From: Utricularia gibba
Taxonomy: Eukaryota; Streptophyta; Magnoliopsida; Lamiales; Lentibulariaceae
DNA length: 64,000 bases
Assembly (NCBI GenBank): GCA_002189035.1
Contig: NEEC01000011.1
Location: 868,001 to 932,000, forward strand
Direction: 5' to 3'
Part shown: positions 51,801 to 64,000 of the stretch, piece by piece
Layout of the letters: the number at the start of each line of letters is the position of its first letter
Position numbering within the stretch: position 1 is the stretch's first letter
The notes under the pieces: model-generated
Databases searched by the model: none
The model's input: the letters and a program-made list of their open reading frames with translations, nothing else
What the model was told of the DNA's origin: nothing
Program-made: the position numbers and the translations under genes

Positions 51801-54800
51801 TCCATATTGATTACAGACAAAAGAGAGAATGTACTTAAATAGCGGAACTCCTTAATATTGTATGTTGTTTTTTCTTTAGAAGGGAATCATGTAAAATTGT
51901 AAGAGTTGGGTGCCTATAACTTACAGTGTCATACAAGGCTTGGTGATTTTGCACACTGAGTGGTTCACCATTTGTTTGTCTTTTTTGTAATTTTAATATT
52001 GTTAATCATTGATTTTAAGAATAAATATTTATTCATTTAATTAACTAATCAAAATCTTATTTATTTTACTTAATTTTCTCATATTTTCATCCACATTCAT
52101 CTTGTTTGCTTGATCATTACCGATTAATTGTCGTCGTCGTCAACCATTTAAAATTCTACGATTATTATTGGATATCGCTTTAATTTTCATTTATTTTTTG
52201 TGAATGATGAATTTTTCATTTAAAATTTATGTTTATGAAATTTTTGATTTACTAAGTCCATCATATACTATGTTTTCTGAATATCAAAACAATCTATCTT
52301 AATAACAGAACATAATTCATTGTTTAGGAACAGAACATAAGCACATTTTTCAATCAAATATGCGCCGGAATTTTTCAAATACATCTGTTTCATGGCATAT
52401 TTTCATTTTTCGAAATATACCCCCTTTGCATTTGTTTGAAATATAAAAGGTCATGTATTTGATGAGGATTACTGAAGTTGATGTCATGAGAAGAAATAAA
52501 TAGGATTACTGATTTACTGATGTCAGACAAAATCAAAAAGAGAAAAAGATTTTTAAAAAAATTATAAAAATTAATTGAATAACTTATTTTTATTCTTTTA
52601 AGGATGGGACTGAGCTCTATTTGCCCAAACCCAAGCTCCTGGCCAATGTCTTTCTAGGAAAAAAAAGGGATTATCGACCACTCAACTTCTTAGTTCATAA
52701 AGAATGAAGCTGAGCATATGGAACACTCTTTTATCTTACTTTTCTTTTTAAGAGAAAAAATGGTAGATTGAGTCTGTCAAAATTATAGTCTGCTGCGTAG
52801 CTTTGACTTGGGCGTTTAAATCATGCTATAAACAAAATGTTGATAAAAAATTACTTAAAAGGAATTCTTAACTAACAGCAGAAAACTGAAAGCAAATGTT
52901 TTGCAATAGATCCAATCAAACCTTCTCCAAATGTAAATATACAAAGAAACCAACCCTTCGTCATTAATTTAATCTTCAAAATTAAATTCCATGGGAATTT
53001 TTCTGCCCAGAACCAAGTGAGAGTAATATCTTTGGTATGACTGATCTTAGTGAATTTATGAAGAGAAAATAATACCACCTAAATCTAAAAAATAACCTGA
53101 TATATTAGTTTTTGTTGAGAATCTAAAGTTTTTTGAAAAACGAATCTATTTGCTTTGACACGTTTCATGATAAATTTCATGGCCCACAATGGAAAATTGC
53201 TTTGTCTTCGTTACCTTAATAAAAAAAGTGAATGGTAGTCATTTTCTCAATAAATGAAAATTTCTCGTTGTCACAAAGATTGAAATATTCATATCAAATA
53301 AAATTTGTAACTCCAAGTGCATATAATTTACAAGTCTACATAATATATGTAGTGGCATTCAAGATCGACTACAAATAATTGATACTTGTGGAGGGAAATT
53401 TCATATATTTTTATCATCATATTTGATTTTAAATGTTAGTTAGAACTAACATTAAATAATCAACAAGATATAAAATTATAGAAAGCAATATAATGAACAC
53501 TTGGAACTTTAATAAAAAAAGTATGTCCCGTTAACTTTTATCTTAGAACTCTAAGGTGTCAACTAACTTTAGATGGACTATATCTACCGAATCAAACTTT
53601 ATGATTTTTCAGTTTTATATCTTCTTAAATTTTCTAAACCATCTTATACTTAAATATATCATTTTAAAACAAATAAGATTAAGTCAACTCGATCATATTG
53701 ATCTCTATTTAAAATAATTCTCTATATAGATATATTCCAACTCTTTGGTCTAACTTTAAGTTAGATATTTTTTTCTTCTTTCACTTCTATTTTCAATTAT
53801 TACACATGTAAACAAAATTGACATCCTTTTATATGTATTGTTATGATATATTTATTTTTATTAGTGAATTAAATTTGTTTTAACTTATGAGGATGATAAG
53901 ACTATATTAATGTAATTTTATTTATTTACATATGAAAGCTCATTAATAATGTAAGATATAATATAAGAGATATATTAGAATACACAACTAACATCCATTT
54001 TTAATAAATTTTTCAATCATTTTGCATTTTTAGTAATCTTACTATGGTATAAAACTAGATCCATGATTAAGATTAATCAAAAAAAATGCACCTAGAACTG
54101 CACAAGCATGACAACGAGGAGTTATAAAAATACATTAAGTAATGATCAGTGATGATATATACAAAAATAAGTCAATATTAATCAAGTGTGTGTTGATGAT
54201 CCAACATTAATCAAGTGGATGTCAATCCCAGTATTGCATCACCATATATCACGGGTGCATTGTTGAACTTATGCACCCAACAGAATTGTGACAATCCTAT
54301 CTCAAAATGTTCACTATCCAATCGTAGATCCGACAATCCCATTTGTCTCCATCATTACACTCTATGAACCTATTGCTAAAAAGGTCTAAAATAGCTTACA
54401 GTATGTTTACAAAAGGCAATGACCTAGCATCCACAAGGGAACTATTCATGGACTCACCATGACTAGTGAGAAGTATATCATGCTTAGTATTTTCTAAAAA
54501 AAAAGGTTCTATTCCAGTATTATGATAATATCTCTATTATGTAAGTCCATGCCACCACATTATAATTTCTGAGTTTGTCAAATCATGTATTAATTCATAT
54601 TGATTCCATGTTTGTGCAACCTTCCAAACACATGTCGCCACAACATCATCTAAGTGGCTTGTTATGTTCAGTTATTGATGATATGCTTGACATAATAAGG
54701 ATAATGAAAGATAAAATAAAAGTAATATATCAACTAAAATAAGGCTACAACAACATCAAAGAAAATAAATTAAAATATAACTTGAACATTTGGAAGCACG

Positions 54801-54821
54801 ATATACAATGTCGATAACCAT
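51801..54821. other. AT-rich region without recognised genes
   Basis: About 3 kb, roughly 70 percent A+T by eye, with only short unrecognised frames. No repeats with clear ends were found. Confidence 0.45.
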
Positions 54822-56448
54822 TGATAATACATATTTTTGAGTATTTAAAAATAGGAAAAGAATTAATATTTTGCTATAAAACTCAGATTTTATTATGTAT
54901 CTCTGCGTCTCTGTGATTAGTGGCATTGTTTGCGTCTTTTATTCCTAATTGAAATTAAATCTTTAGTCTCAATCTTAATTCTAATCGTTTTCTTGAATAA
55001 TGCAAATCCCAATGGGCTGAAATGTATGGAGTGGATGCATAATAAAAAGAGGACAAAAGAAAAGAAAGAAAAATATCAAATCCCAAGAAGATCAAAAAGA
55101 GATTTTGAGAATAATGAGAAGTAAGAAAATATCTTTTACACTTTGAACAACGGGCCTCACAATTTTGGTGAGGGATCTTGATACGACCCTCCAATCAACA
55201 AGTGATTGGCAAACCAGATCTTGGTTGAAAAAAAGCAATCCCTCCAGAAAAAGAAGTTGGCCCTCAAGGATTGAAAGATTCTTGCAACCCAAACTATGAA
55301 ATGTACCACACTCACAGAATCAAGGAAGGAATTGGAAGTGATAAACCACACACTAGACACCACAAGTAAGGCTTGATAAGTCTAAGTTCTACAAAAACTC
55401 AAGGAAAGAGAATAGCTCTCAAAAGTGATTATAATCAAAGTTGTTCAAAACAAAAGTAAGACCTTCTTATATAGATGAAGGATTGGGCCTTATTGGAGGA
55501 AAAGTAGTAATAATAATGTATTTGGTAATAATGGTCATCCTCTAATCAAGTTGATCCACTTTGAAAATGTTGAATTCCATGCCAAACACCTCATAGCTTG
55601 GTTGATTGCCCCATAAGCTCTTAATCACTTCTTGATTACTTTTTGATCTTAATCTAGTGATTGGTCCAACTGAAATCAATGGAGGATTATTGATTTTGTG
55701 TCCTTTATCTTCATTGGGATAATTTGTAGCATCCATGATCTCATCAGATCTTGTAGGAAATCGTAGCAAAACGGTAGAGAATGAAGAAAACGAAACAAAG
55801 AACCTAGCTTACCTCTAAACTTTCCTTTATTTATCAGGAATACTATTCCTAACTAGGAGTAGTTTTAGCTTTTTACGCAAACTATTTATGATTTTTGTTT
55901 CTATTTATGTTTATTTGTTGTCGTTGCACTGTCATGAACATGATTTGATTGCTATGTTATGAACGTGTTTCATTTTACTTAAGCATGAGTAGCTAAATAC
56001 ACGTAATGCCTTGAGGTTGAAGGGAGTGTGCATGATTATTGCTTATTAGACTACCTAGCTGAGTAATCATACTAATTCCTTATCAAACTAGAATAGATAC
56101 ATGAGAGGGAATTAATGATATTCATCATAAATAAACCTAATTAGAAGTAGATCAAATATTAGAAAAAAGAAGGGTTTAGATAGACTTAAATCATTCATTT
56201 ATTAGGTGCATGATTGTTGGGTTGGAAGGATTAAGTCTAGCAATGATCATGTCACTTTTGAAAACTTCAAGGCATTGTATCATCAATAATCTACCATAGT
56301 CTTAGCTTAGACATATCTTTTTACCGAAAACAACATGCTCCTTGTGTTCAATCCTCATATTTTTTGTATGATTGATTATGAACGTATATAATTTTATTTG
56401 ATATGTGAATTTACAATTTTAATGACTTGCATAATTTTTCATTTATCA
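54822..56448 (+). mobile_element. Old LTR of the copy A family (copy B), carrying a nested fragment
   Basis: It begins TGATAATACATATTTTTGAG and ends near TTTTTCATTTATCA. Blocks match copy A in order: GCAAATCCCAATGGGC at 55002, TACTATTCCTAACTAGGAGT at about 55842, TTACTTAAGCATGAGTAGCT at about 55976, and AATGACTTGCATAATTTTTC near the end. Divergence is much higher than between copies A and C. About 650 bases of opposite-strand gypsy sequence are inserted (55120-55770). Confidence 0.8.
55120..55770 (-). mobile_element. Nested opposite-strand gypsy fragment (pol C-terminus plus part of LTR)
   Basis: The minus-strand frame 55769-55542 contains ISVGPITRLRSKSNQEVIK, the GPITR.R-type tail that closes many Del-like polyproteins. 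Beyond its stop comes LTR-like sequence with a TATATAAG word (about 55474) running on to 55120. Both ends are inside copy B, so this insertion is younger than that LTR. Confidence 0.6.
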
Positions 56449-56479
56449 ACAATGCTTTTCCTCAATCATACATCATTGT

Positions 56480-56700
56480 ACAGTCATCCTAATTCTTTTC
56501 AAATAACTAAGAATTTAATGAACCATATCCAATTACTCTCCGTTTTACCTTTAACAACACCAAAAACCGAAGGAAAGACACCATTGTTAGGGTCAAGTCT
56601 AACAGCAACTAGCAAAGTTCCTTTTAATATATCTAAAGTGTGTGTGCCATCTAGGTTCATAGTGGTCGTCAATGATGAAATCCATCTTTTACATGTCTAA
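56480..56700 (-). pseudogene. MULE (Mutator-like) transposase fragment
   Basis: The minus strand reads NLDGTHTLDILKGTLLVAVR, then LDPNNGVFPSVFGVVKGK and NWIWFIKFL, the DDE region of MULE transposases with the catalytic Asp in the DGTH block. It is flanked by non-coding sequence and copy B, with no other MULE domain identified up to 57.5 kb. Confidence 0.82.
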
Positions 56701-59700
56701 GTAACTCACAATAATGAATTAAAATTCAATTAAAAGATAGCTATCGATTACATATTTATACCTTTTGACATATATAGATGGATTGTATCCTTCCAATTGT
56801 TTCGTTTTCCAAAGATTAACTCTCCTATATCAAACAAATAGAATCTGGATTTCTTTTTCACAAATTGTGACAAAAGCTTTTCAGGTTTCCAAAGTCAAAA
56901 TCTAAGCCTCACTCATATTGACTGATAACTTTGTTGCGTGTTTTTAGTAGCTTATGTCTCAACACCTTGGACTCATTTTCTTTAGATACATAGGGCAGCA
57001 TCTTTGGTAATGATCAGCAAGAATCATCAACAAACTAGTTTCTAAACTTTCATAGTGTGTAATCACTTGTAATCATTTTCTATGTACATTTTTATCCTCT
57101 TTGCAATATATATGTAAAAACTAAAATTTTTCTTCTCAACTCTTCCTTTGCACTTCACAACAAGACGATAATTTACAAACTTTATCCACATCGGACAAAA
57201 GCAATGTCATATGATATAATCTTCCTTAGCTCTTTTTGCTTGTTCTTTGTCCAGGAAATTCAAACCTTCACTACAAAATAAAAAAGCAACATGTACATGA
57301 AAATATACATTTTAGTAATCAACATGGCATCCATAAATCTCAAGTTAAACCACTCACAACAAATCATGTTTAGTCCAACCGTCGTTTTCATTGTAGTAAA
57401 TCATGCAAGCATCCTTAAAATCAACCAAACCTGATTTTTTTGAATTGCTTTTGCTTGATTTCACCCTTTTTAGAAGGTGATACATCTTGAGATAAACATT
57501 GTTTTGATTGAGGGATATCATCTTCTGTTTCGTGATAGTGTTAGATGAAAATCTAAATTAATAACAATGTTGGCATCATCCGACAATATATATTCTTCTG
57601 AAAATATATTATTGGATACGATAAATTTTTATAAATAACAGAAGTATTACAAACGTATGTAAAAAGTAAAGAAAATTGAAAAAAATTACATACATCCATG
57701 AATGTTAGTGTCCATCTTTCAACAATCATACCACCAACAACAATAAAGATATACAATGGGGATCTTATCCATATGACCTTTTTTCCAAAAATAGCAATAT
57801 GTGCTATGAAAATAAGAGCTTCATTGGTACACAACATAGGTCATCTGAAAGATCCAGAAGACCCAACCTATTTATTCAATACTATAAAAATGATTTACAT
57901 CGAAAAGTATAGGAGAGAGATCTAATATGCCTTCTTTCCTATTTTGGAAGATGAAGAATTCTAATTTTAGAGTATTCCTCTACTGCCTCTTGATCAGTGA
58001 CAACAATATCATCACTAACGGTTCTACCAATTGATAGCTTTCGACAAATAATTGAAATTGCTTTCCCTTACCACGCGAATTTGTGATTCATCATACGGAT
58101 TGCTTTTCAGAGCATAGAGAAAGTACTAGTCCTCCTCTTGAGAAATAAATAATACTTTCTTTTCTTGGTTGGACCAAGGCGTTATTCAATTTTTTTTTTT
58201 TTACTGCAGATATAAAGTAAGGAAACCCATAAGAAATTGATGCACACGCTGCTCCTCTTGAGAAATAAAAAATCATTTTTTCATGAGACATTGGAGCCGA
58301 CGAAATTCACCCTACCATGTTCAAGAATAAAATTTTTTTTTCATTATTTTACTATCAAAAACTTGATTCTTAATCGATTTATTGACATCCGATCATGGCC
58401 CCTAATCCTTGAAGAAGATTAACTCGTATCCTCTACTAGAATATCATACAACTATGAAAATTTTTTTAAAAAAAATGTTATGCTATCGATTTAGTAGAAT
58501 TTTTTATGTTAAAAGCGAAGCATACCAGGGGTGTCAATTCCACCTAGAAAGTAATGGGTTACTTAGTAGAGAAAACTCCTCCAGTCTGAGCTAGTCAACA
58601 GAAACAAGTAAGAGATTGAACCAATTTTCTTTTTGGATTTACAAGAGAACCAGAAGTGGTGTCGATTATTCAAGAATCGAAGTCAGAAAATACAATATGA
58701 GCTCCAGCTACACCTTTACTGACGCACAAAAAAACTATTTTGTTGAGAACCACAGTACTAAGAGCAATATTCTCGATGAGAAAAACAAGGAAAAGCAAAT
58801 ACACAAACACGGATTGAAAGTGCCATCGTAAATTAATACACAAGATTTCATCCCATATGAGTGGAATGTTCAAAACCTTGATCATGAGATGTATAATTGT
58901 CACTAATTCTTTCCAATCGCAAACCGTCCTCTCCCTGAACGTCTCTTTTGCATTGGAAGAATGGACTAAATCAATTAAATGAAGATTATGTGGGAAGTGA
59001 AGCAAGAGTTTGCTCCGCTGAAAGAAACTCCATTGCCGTTCACCAGAAGGGATCTAGTGCCGGCACAGTATTTTGTTGGGTGATTTGTGAAAGAGTTTGA
59101 GAAGTAACTACTCGTTTCATTAATAGAATTCTGCGGAAAGCCGTATTCGAAGGAGAGTCGGAAAAGATCGTTGGGTCAATGAAATTCCGAGGAATAATAA
59201 AATTATCTCTTTTTCTAATAGCTAAGATTAAAGAGAAAAATATATTTAAAATATTTATATGATATTCTTATTATTCTAAAAAGTATTTTTTATTCAAATT
59301 GAGGGTGGATTAGAGACCTCAAAGGAGATTGAGAATGTGCAGCAGATGGACATTCTCAATAGGCCCCCTGAGTGATCTTTATTTATTTATTTATTTGTTG
59401 AATTAGTAAACGTGGATAAAGATCAGCACAATGTTATTCATTAATCATACTGATTAGTGTACCCATCGTATTTTATTTTCCTGATGGTTGATCAAGTAAT
59501 GAAAATCATTTAAAGAAATATCTTTCAATACAACAGTACCAATATCCACTAATCGTTGTTTCCAGATACGGGTTTGGATTCAGCAGCAGTTCAAAAGGTT
59601 ACAACATCGCTTCTAGAAATGTGTTGAGAAACCATTCGTAAAATTCTGCCATCTCATCTGAAACGTTACCACAACAAAAAATGGTCAAGATGATGAGAAT

Positions 59701-60149
59701 GTGAACTCCCAGCCCATGTGTTGGAGTGATGCCTTCTTAATCTGAAAAACAAATTCCCAATTTAAGTGTTTCCACGCCTCATCCTCTTTCTACTTAAGGT
59801 AAAGGGAGACAAGTGTATGCATTTCGATTAGGCTCGTATTCTAGAATTTCTGGTTTTTTTTATTTTCTTTGAGTGCTTCCTTTCTTATATTATATAAATG
59901 AATCTCTTTGCTTTGACATGTTTCTTGGTTACTTTGTTCATCTAGTTGGATGTCACCTCTTTCATTTCATGTCAACAAACTTACTTTCTGTGCAAAAATT
60001 AGGAAATGAGCACATTAATATATGAATGGTTTCAGAGTTACCATTTCAATCCAAAATTCTCTTTATTCCTTCGCTCATAAATATAAGTAATTGCAATTAC
60101 TCTTATTGCTTTATCAGTAGATATAGATACATGTCTATGTGAGACATAT
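56701..60149. other. No recognised gene
   Basis: Several short frames (for example 57553-57837 minus and 58670-59005 minus) have no family resemblance. A perfect 11-base hairpin (ATTGAGAATGT at 59328-59338 and its complement at 59350-59360) is the only structured element noticed. A GCGGAAAGCCGTATTCGA word at about 59131 recalls group II intron domain V but is too short to assign. Confidence 0.4.
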
Positions 60150-60720
60150 ATTGAAATGAAGGATTCGTCGAGTCTAGCGAGCATAATTGAAGTCTAAGTA
60201 TACAAGAAACGTGGATTACATTAGTAAAAATTAGATCTAACCAATTACTAATTATTTGTAATATTTTATATACTTGATTATTTCACTTTCAAGTCTTAAT
60301 ACGGTATTATTTGTTTTAATACTCGTTCTCAAGTCGAACTGGTATTTGATCCAATTAAGAATAGTTTTTGTATGATTTTAGATAATACTTGGATCATAGA
60401 TAAATCTAGTTTTTTTCATCTAAGTGCAATGCATCTATTTGTTTTTTTAACCAAAACTTGGGTCAACACAAAATCTATCTTGGGCACCTAAGCTATGCTG
60501 CAAGGCAAATGCTATGATACTATAATAAAATTAAAGATTCAATGGGTTGGATGAGTACATGTAAAACTCAAATACATAAAAAACATGAATCATATTAGAA
60601 AAGATGAGATTCAACCAATCATTAGTGATCTACAATTTCTTATATTCTTAATTATTTTACTTTAAATTTGAATGTGAAATTATTTGTTCTAATAACATAT
60701 ACTTCTAAAAAACCTACAAA
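60150..60720 (+). repeat. Divergent direct repeat, about 390 bp apart
   Basis: Sequence at about 60150-60320 and again at about 60540-60715 shares the order GAGTC..., AACATGAATCA/ AACGTGGATTA, ATTAG...AGAT..AACCAAT, TATTTACTT/ TTATTTCACTTT and GTTCTAATA. The copies are perhaps two-thirds alike. They could be worn LTRs of a small element or a tandem duplication. Confidence 0.45.
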
Positions 60721-63116
60721 GAAACGATACAGTGAATCAAACCACTCACTTCGTTCGAGCCCTTCACACTCCTGCATTATTTCCTACCGCATTGAACTTT
60801 GCTAATAAGGAAAGAATACATGTGAATTATATTTTATATTAGTTCGTACTGTACAGTTATGCTCTTAGGAACGAAGCACTCAACAGAAAGGATGTATATA
60901 CATACAAGCCAAGCAGTTACTTTTTCCTAAGAAAGATACAAACGCATCTATTGTGCGTAGACTAAATAATACAATGCAAGCAAAAGTTTCTATATTCATG
61001 GTGATATAGAATAGCATATAAGTTATCATGCTTGCATATCCATCACTTGAGTCTCCAACACTTCTTCCAATAATTACATATCTAATTTGACCACCAATGG
61101 ACGCATGGAACATCACAAATTCTATATTTTCGACAACCTGTCGCCTTCTTGTAGCGTGGTAGGTTTTCCCTTCAGAATTTGTTTCTTCAGCCACTCCACC
61201 CTTCGACTTCTCTTCTCAGCCTGAAAGAAATAAAAAAAATAATTTTAAATTTAATTTAAATAATCCCTTGGGTCGGAAGGCGTTAGGGGAAGGCACAAGA
61301 CTACTAATGAAGTAATAGAACTAAAAGAAGGAAATTCATGTTTCTATAATCAATTCGATCCCCCAGATAGGAAGATACTCAGTATTGAAATCTTGGATAA
61401 TACTTAAGTGACAAAGCATGATGGTAGGAAACAACTAGAAACTCTATCTATTGCTTTCCCACAACCTCGTTTTTACAAAGGCGCTAATTGTATTGTGGAT
61501 GAAGTTCTAATCAAAATTTGAATATCAGGAGAATCAATAGTAATATACTATTCTAAGTCACAGGAATTTAGTTGTTACTTTAATTTTTATATGAAAAAAC
61601 ATTGATTTTATACTTTCTTTCTCTGTTTAAATTTCATATGTAGAATTTGTACCGAATCCAAGTTCATAGAGTTCTATCTTCAGCCATATAAGTTTTATGA
61701 AATTTTTAACTGAAAGATAGAGGGTAGGATAAAGATTTTGGGAGCATTTTTAATACATTACTTATTTATTCTTATTTAGTATTATTCCAATTGCACAAGT
61801 AGTAAGAGGTACCATTTTAATAATAAAAAGTAAAGAAATTGTATAATTTGACTGTCTTGAATTGGCTCAGTTGTTGGACAGGTAAGTCAAAGTATTAGTC
61901 CCACACGAAGTTTGCGAATAAGTATTCTCCTTCCGGGGTTTATCCCATTTGCTTACTCATTTAATTCCTCTAGTTCAAAAGCCATTTTGAGTTGATCTTC
62001 AAGCAATAACACGAACGGCCAACACCCGCTAGGAAAACTCGGGTGAATGGTATAACTTTACTAAGTGATCACTTTCCATTGTGTAAACAAAAGATGGCAC
62101 TAGAACTAAAACTCTTTTGGGCCACCTTATTATATTACCTAACACTGTTTTCCTGCTTTGTTACATTACTTAAGTTCCACATGCTTCGTTCTACCATGTT
62201 GGAAGTGTCTTTGTCCTTTTCACTTCTTATTACTCTTTTAGTTCACCTTAGTTTACCCAATTCTATTTTCAATTTATGTAGATGCAATTTCAATCTTTTT
62301 TCCTTTTTTCTTTTCAGACATTCCCTTCATTCTCTGGAGTTGAGGGGAGGCTCTGGGCAGTCGATGTGATACAACCTATCTGAGATTCACCTCTCTTACT
62401 TTCAATATTGAATGAAAAAGAGCATTTTTGGAAAGGTGTTCAATTTCATCTATATCGAGTAACAGCCGGTGCATTGGATTTTAGTAAAATTTTATGTGAA
62501 TTTTATTGTATCTTCCAATCATTTTTATTTGACTCGGACCCCTTCTGAAAAAATATAGGTCGATTCTTTAGCTCACCCTTTCTTGGAATAAACAAAAATG
62601 ATAAAAGGACAAGGTTTCCGTTTGCAACACTGGCAAAGGGCTGTGATATTTCATGAATGATTCAGAATATTGCAAAAGTAGGTTTATAATGAGAAGGGGA
62701 TTTCTAGAGCAGCTTCTAACAAGGCACATTAAGCCTATAAATAGAAGCTTCTTTCATATTTGAGAATTTATATTAAAAAAATCAAGTTTTAGTTGATTCC
62801 TAATATAAGCATCAATTTTGATTCTTTCTTTTTTCTCTTGATTCTTTTCTAAATAGATCCTGTTCATGGATTAAAGCTCTGAGATTCAATCATAAACGAT
62901 ATAGTACAGAAAGAGTTTTTTTTTCATCAAAAGTGAAATTCCCTACGTAAGTGTTAAGATGAGCAGTTATTTTAGTGAGAAATTTGTTTCATACACTTGG
63001 GATACATTTGTTTCATACACTTGGGATAGTGAGAAGAGATATATTTTAGTAGAGAAAAAAGTATATCCAACAAAAACACACTTCCACGGCGATGGTCATC
63101 AATCCAGCATGGGGAG
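60721..63116. other. No recognised gene
   Basis: A 104-codon minus-strand frame (60880-61194) and a 108-codon plus-strand frame (62043-62369) are unrecognised and have no supporting context. The duplicated phrase TTTGTTTCATACACTTGGGA occurs at about 62982 and 63007. Confidence 0.4.
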
Positions 63117-64000
63117 TGATAACACATATTTTTAAGTGGCTCAATGCATGGAATTTATTCATTTTATGCTACAAAAATTAAGCTTAATTGCCGGTTTCTA
63201 TATTTCTTGCACATAAGTACCGTAGGAGTGCACTTTTAGTCTTAGTTGGGACTAAATCGCAGATTTAGTCCCAACCTTCTAACAGTTCCTTTCGAGCAAT
63301 GCAGCATGGGTCGCAACACAAATCCCAAGGAGCCGAGTATGAACAGTGTGGTGGCAGTAAAGGTGACAGAAGTCTGAAGAAGAGTACACGCAAAGCCCAA
63401 GGAGGGGAGAAAGGAAGATTTTGGAGAAAAAGGGAGGAAAGGTGGGGAGAGAAACAGATCTCCCCTTGGAGACTCACGAACACAATTTCTGGGAAGGTTT
63501 TCATGGGAGGAAGAAGAAGGAAGACAAACAGGAACGAAGCTGAAGTTCAAGATTATTTTCTGTCTTCGAAGAACATTACTCCTAGCTAAGAGTAGCTAGT
63601 GACGTTTTTCAGTTTTTGTTGACACTTCACATTACTTGCTTGTTTGCTTTCTGGTATTTGACTGTGAAATGAGCACACTGTGGGTGATGTTTTCTTTTCC
63701 ACTTTCATTTACCTTAAGCATGAGTGGCTAAGTACTTAGAGGGGTGCCTTAGGGTAAAAAGGGGAGAAACATGTTAATCAACCTTTAGATCTAAACAGCC
63801 ATGAGTCACGCCACTTCCTTAACAAACCAAGATAGATCCAGGAGGGGGAAGTAGTGAAACCCAACTTAACAACCCTAATTAGAGGTAGAACAAAGATTAG
63901 GGGGAAAAACAAGAATCCGGGTAGACCTAGATCTTGTGAGTTAGTTGTATGATTTGTGGTTTGTGTGAGTTTGTTTAGTGATGAGCATACATCCCCTAGG
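63117..64000 (+). mobile_element. LTR copy C of the solo-LTR family, cut by the window end
   Basis: It starts TGATAACACAT and follows copy A (23008 onward) to the end of the window at about 95 percent identity by eye. The hairpin arms at 63245-63275 are identical to those of copy A. Whether it is a solo LTR or the 5' LTR of a complete element cannot be decided here. Confidence 0.9.

Noticed and set aside
59131-59165. Group II intron domain V-like word GCGGAAAGCCGTATTCGA
   Set aside because: Only the first strand of the hairpin is present and no neighbouring plastid gene was recognised.
60880-61194. 104-codon minus-strand frame as a host gene
   Set aside because: No family resemblance, no neighbouring exons and no regulatory context; open by chance is possible.
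23008-64000. Copies A and C as the two LTRs of one 40-kb element
   Set aside because: Copy A is flanked by its own AGTCC duplication with the host gene resuming on both sides, so it is a complete solo insertion.

Overview
This is nuclear DNA from a flowering plant. The evidence is Ty3/gypsy elements of the Tat, Athila and chromovirus type, Ty1/copia, PIF/Harbinger, MULE and hAT remnants, Tourist-like MITEs, AT-rich filler, and two decayed pieces of chloroplast genome (rpl33-psaJ-trnP-petG-petL-psbE-psbF-psbL-psbJ and atpB-atpE-trnM). The species cannot be named from the sequence. No intact ordinary host gene was recognised. Almost everything is transposon-derived or organelle-derived, mostly pseudogenised by frameshifts and stop codons, many of which look like C-to-T (or complementary G-to-A) changes.

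Layout. 1-7140: a deleted Tat-lineage gypsy element. An LTR fragment is fused directly to reverse transcriptase, followed by dual RNase H, integrase, a long 3' spacer with ~422-bp repeats, an intron-bearing gene on the opposite strand, and the 3' LTR. 7141-9580: degenerate repeats and a gypsy integrase scrap. 9580-15530: an Athila-type element (Athila-1) whose polymerase core is deleted. 15567-20310: a PIF/Harbinger composite with a transposase, a cargo of two further spliced modules (a Transposase_28-like gene and an FCP1/HAD-like gene), a convergent Myb/SANT-like gene and a Tourist/PIF-like right end. 20490-27010: an Athila-type LTR, a chromovirus gag-pol split by a solo LTR with a 5-bp target duplication, a second gypsy gag-protease and a Harbinger N-terminal scrap. 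27774-33775: a MITE, then a plastid insertion (NUPT-1) that itself carries a MITE inside psbE. 34598-36760: a second, opposite-strand Harbinger pair.

39740-50085 is a nest. A minus-strand copia pol is split by an LTR, which is itself split by Athila-2 (40285 to about 48480; 5' LTR, PBS, deleted gag-pol, long ATHILA ORF1-like frame at 46000-47889). 50195-51490 is NUPT-2 and 51489-51800 a hAT scrap. 54822-56448 is an old LTR with an antisense gypsy fragment inserted in it, and a MULE scrap follows. 63117 to the end is another copy of the solo-LTR family.

The most interesting part is the Harbinger composite. The FCP1-like module keeps four exons in perfect phase with one stop codon, and the Transposase_28-like module resembles the antisense gene in the Tat element at 3.9-6.1 kb. 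Retroelement pol genes are interpreted as non-autonomous. The frame at 46000-47889 is the longest still nearly open.
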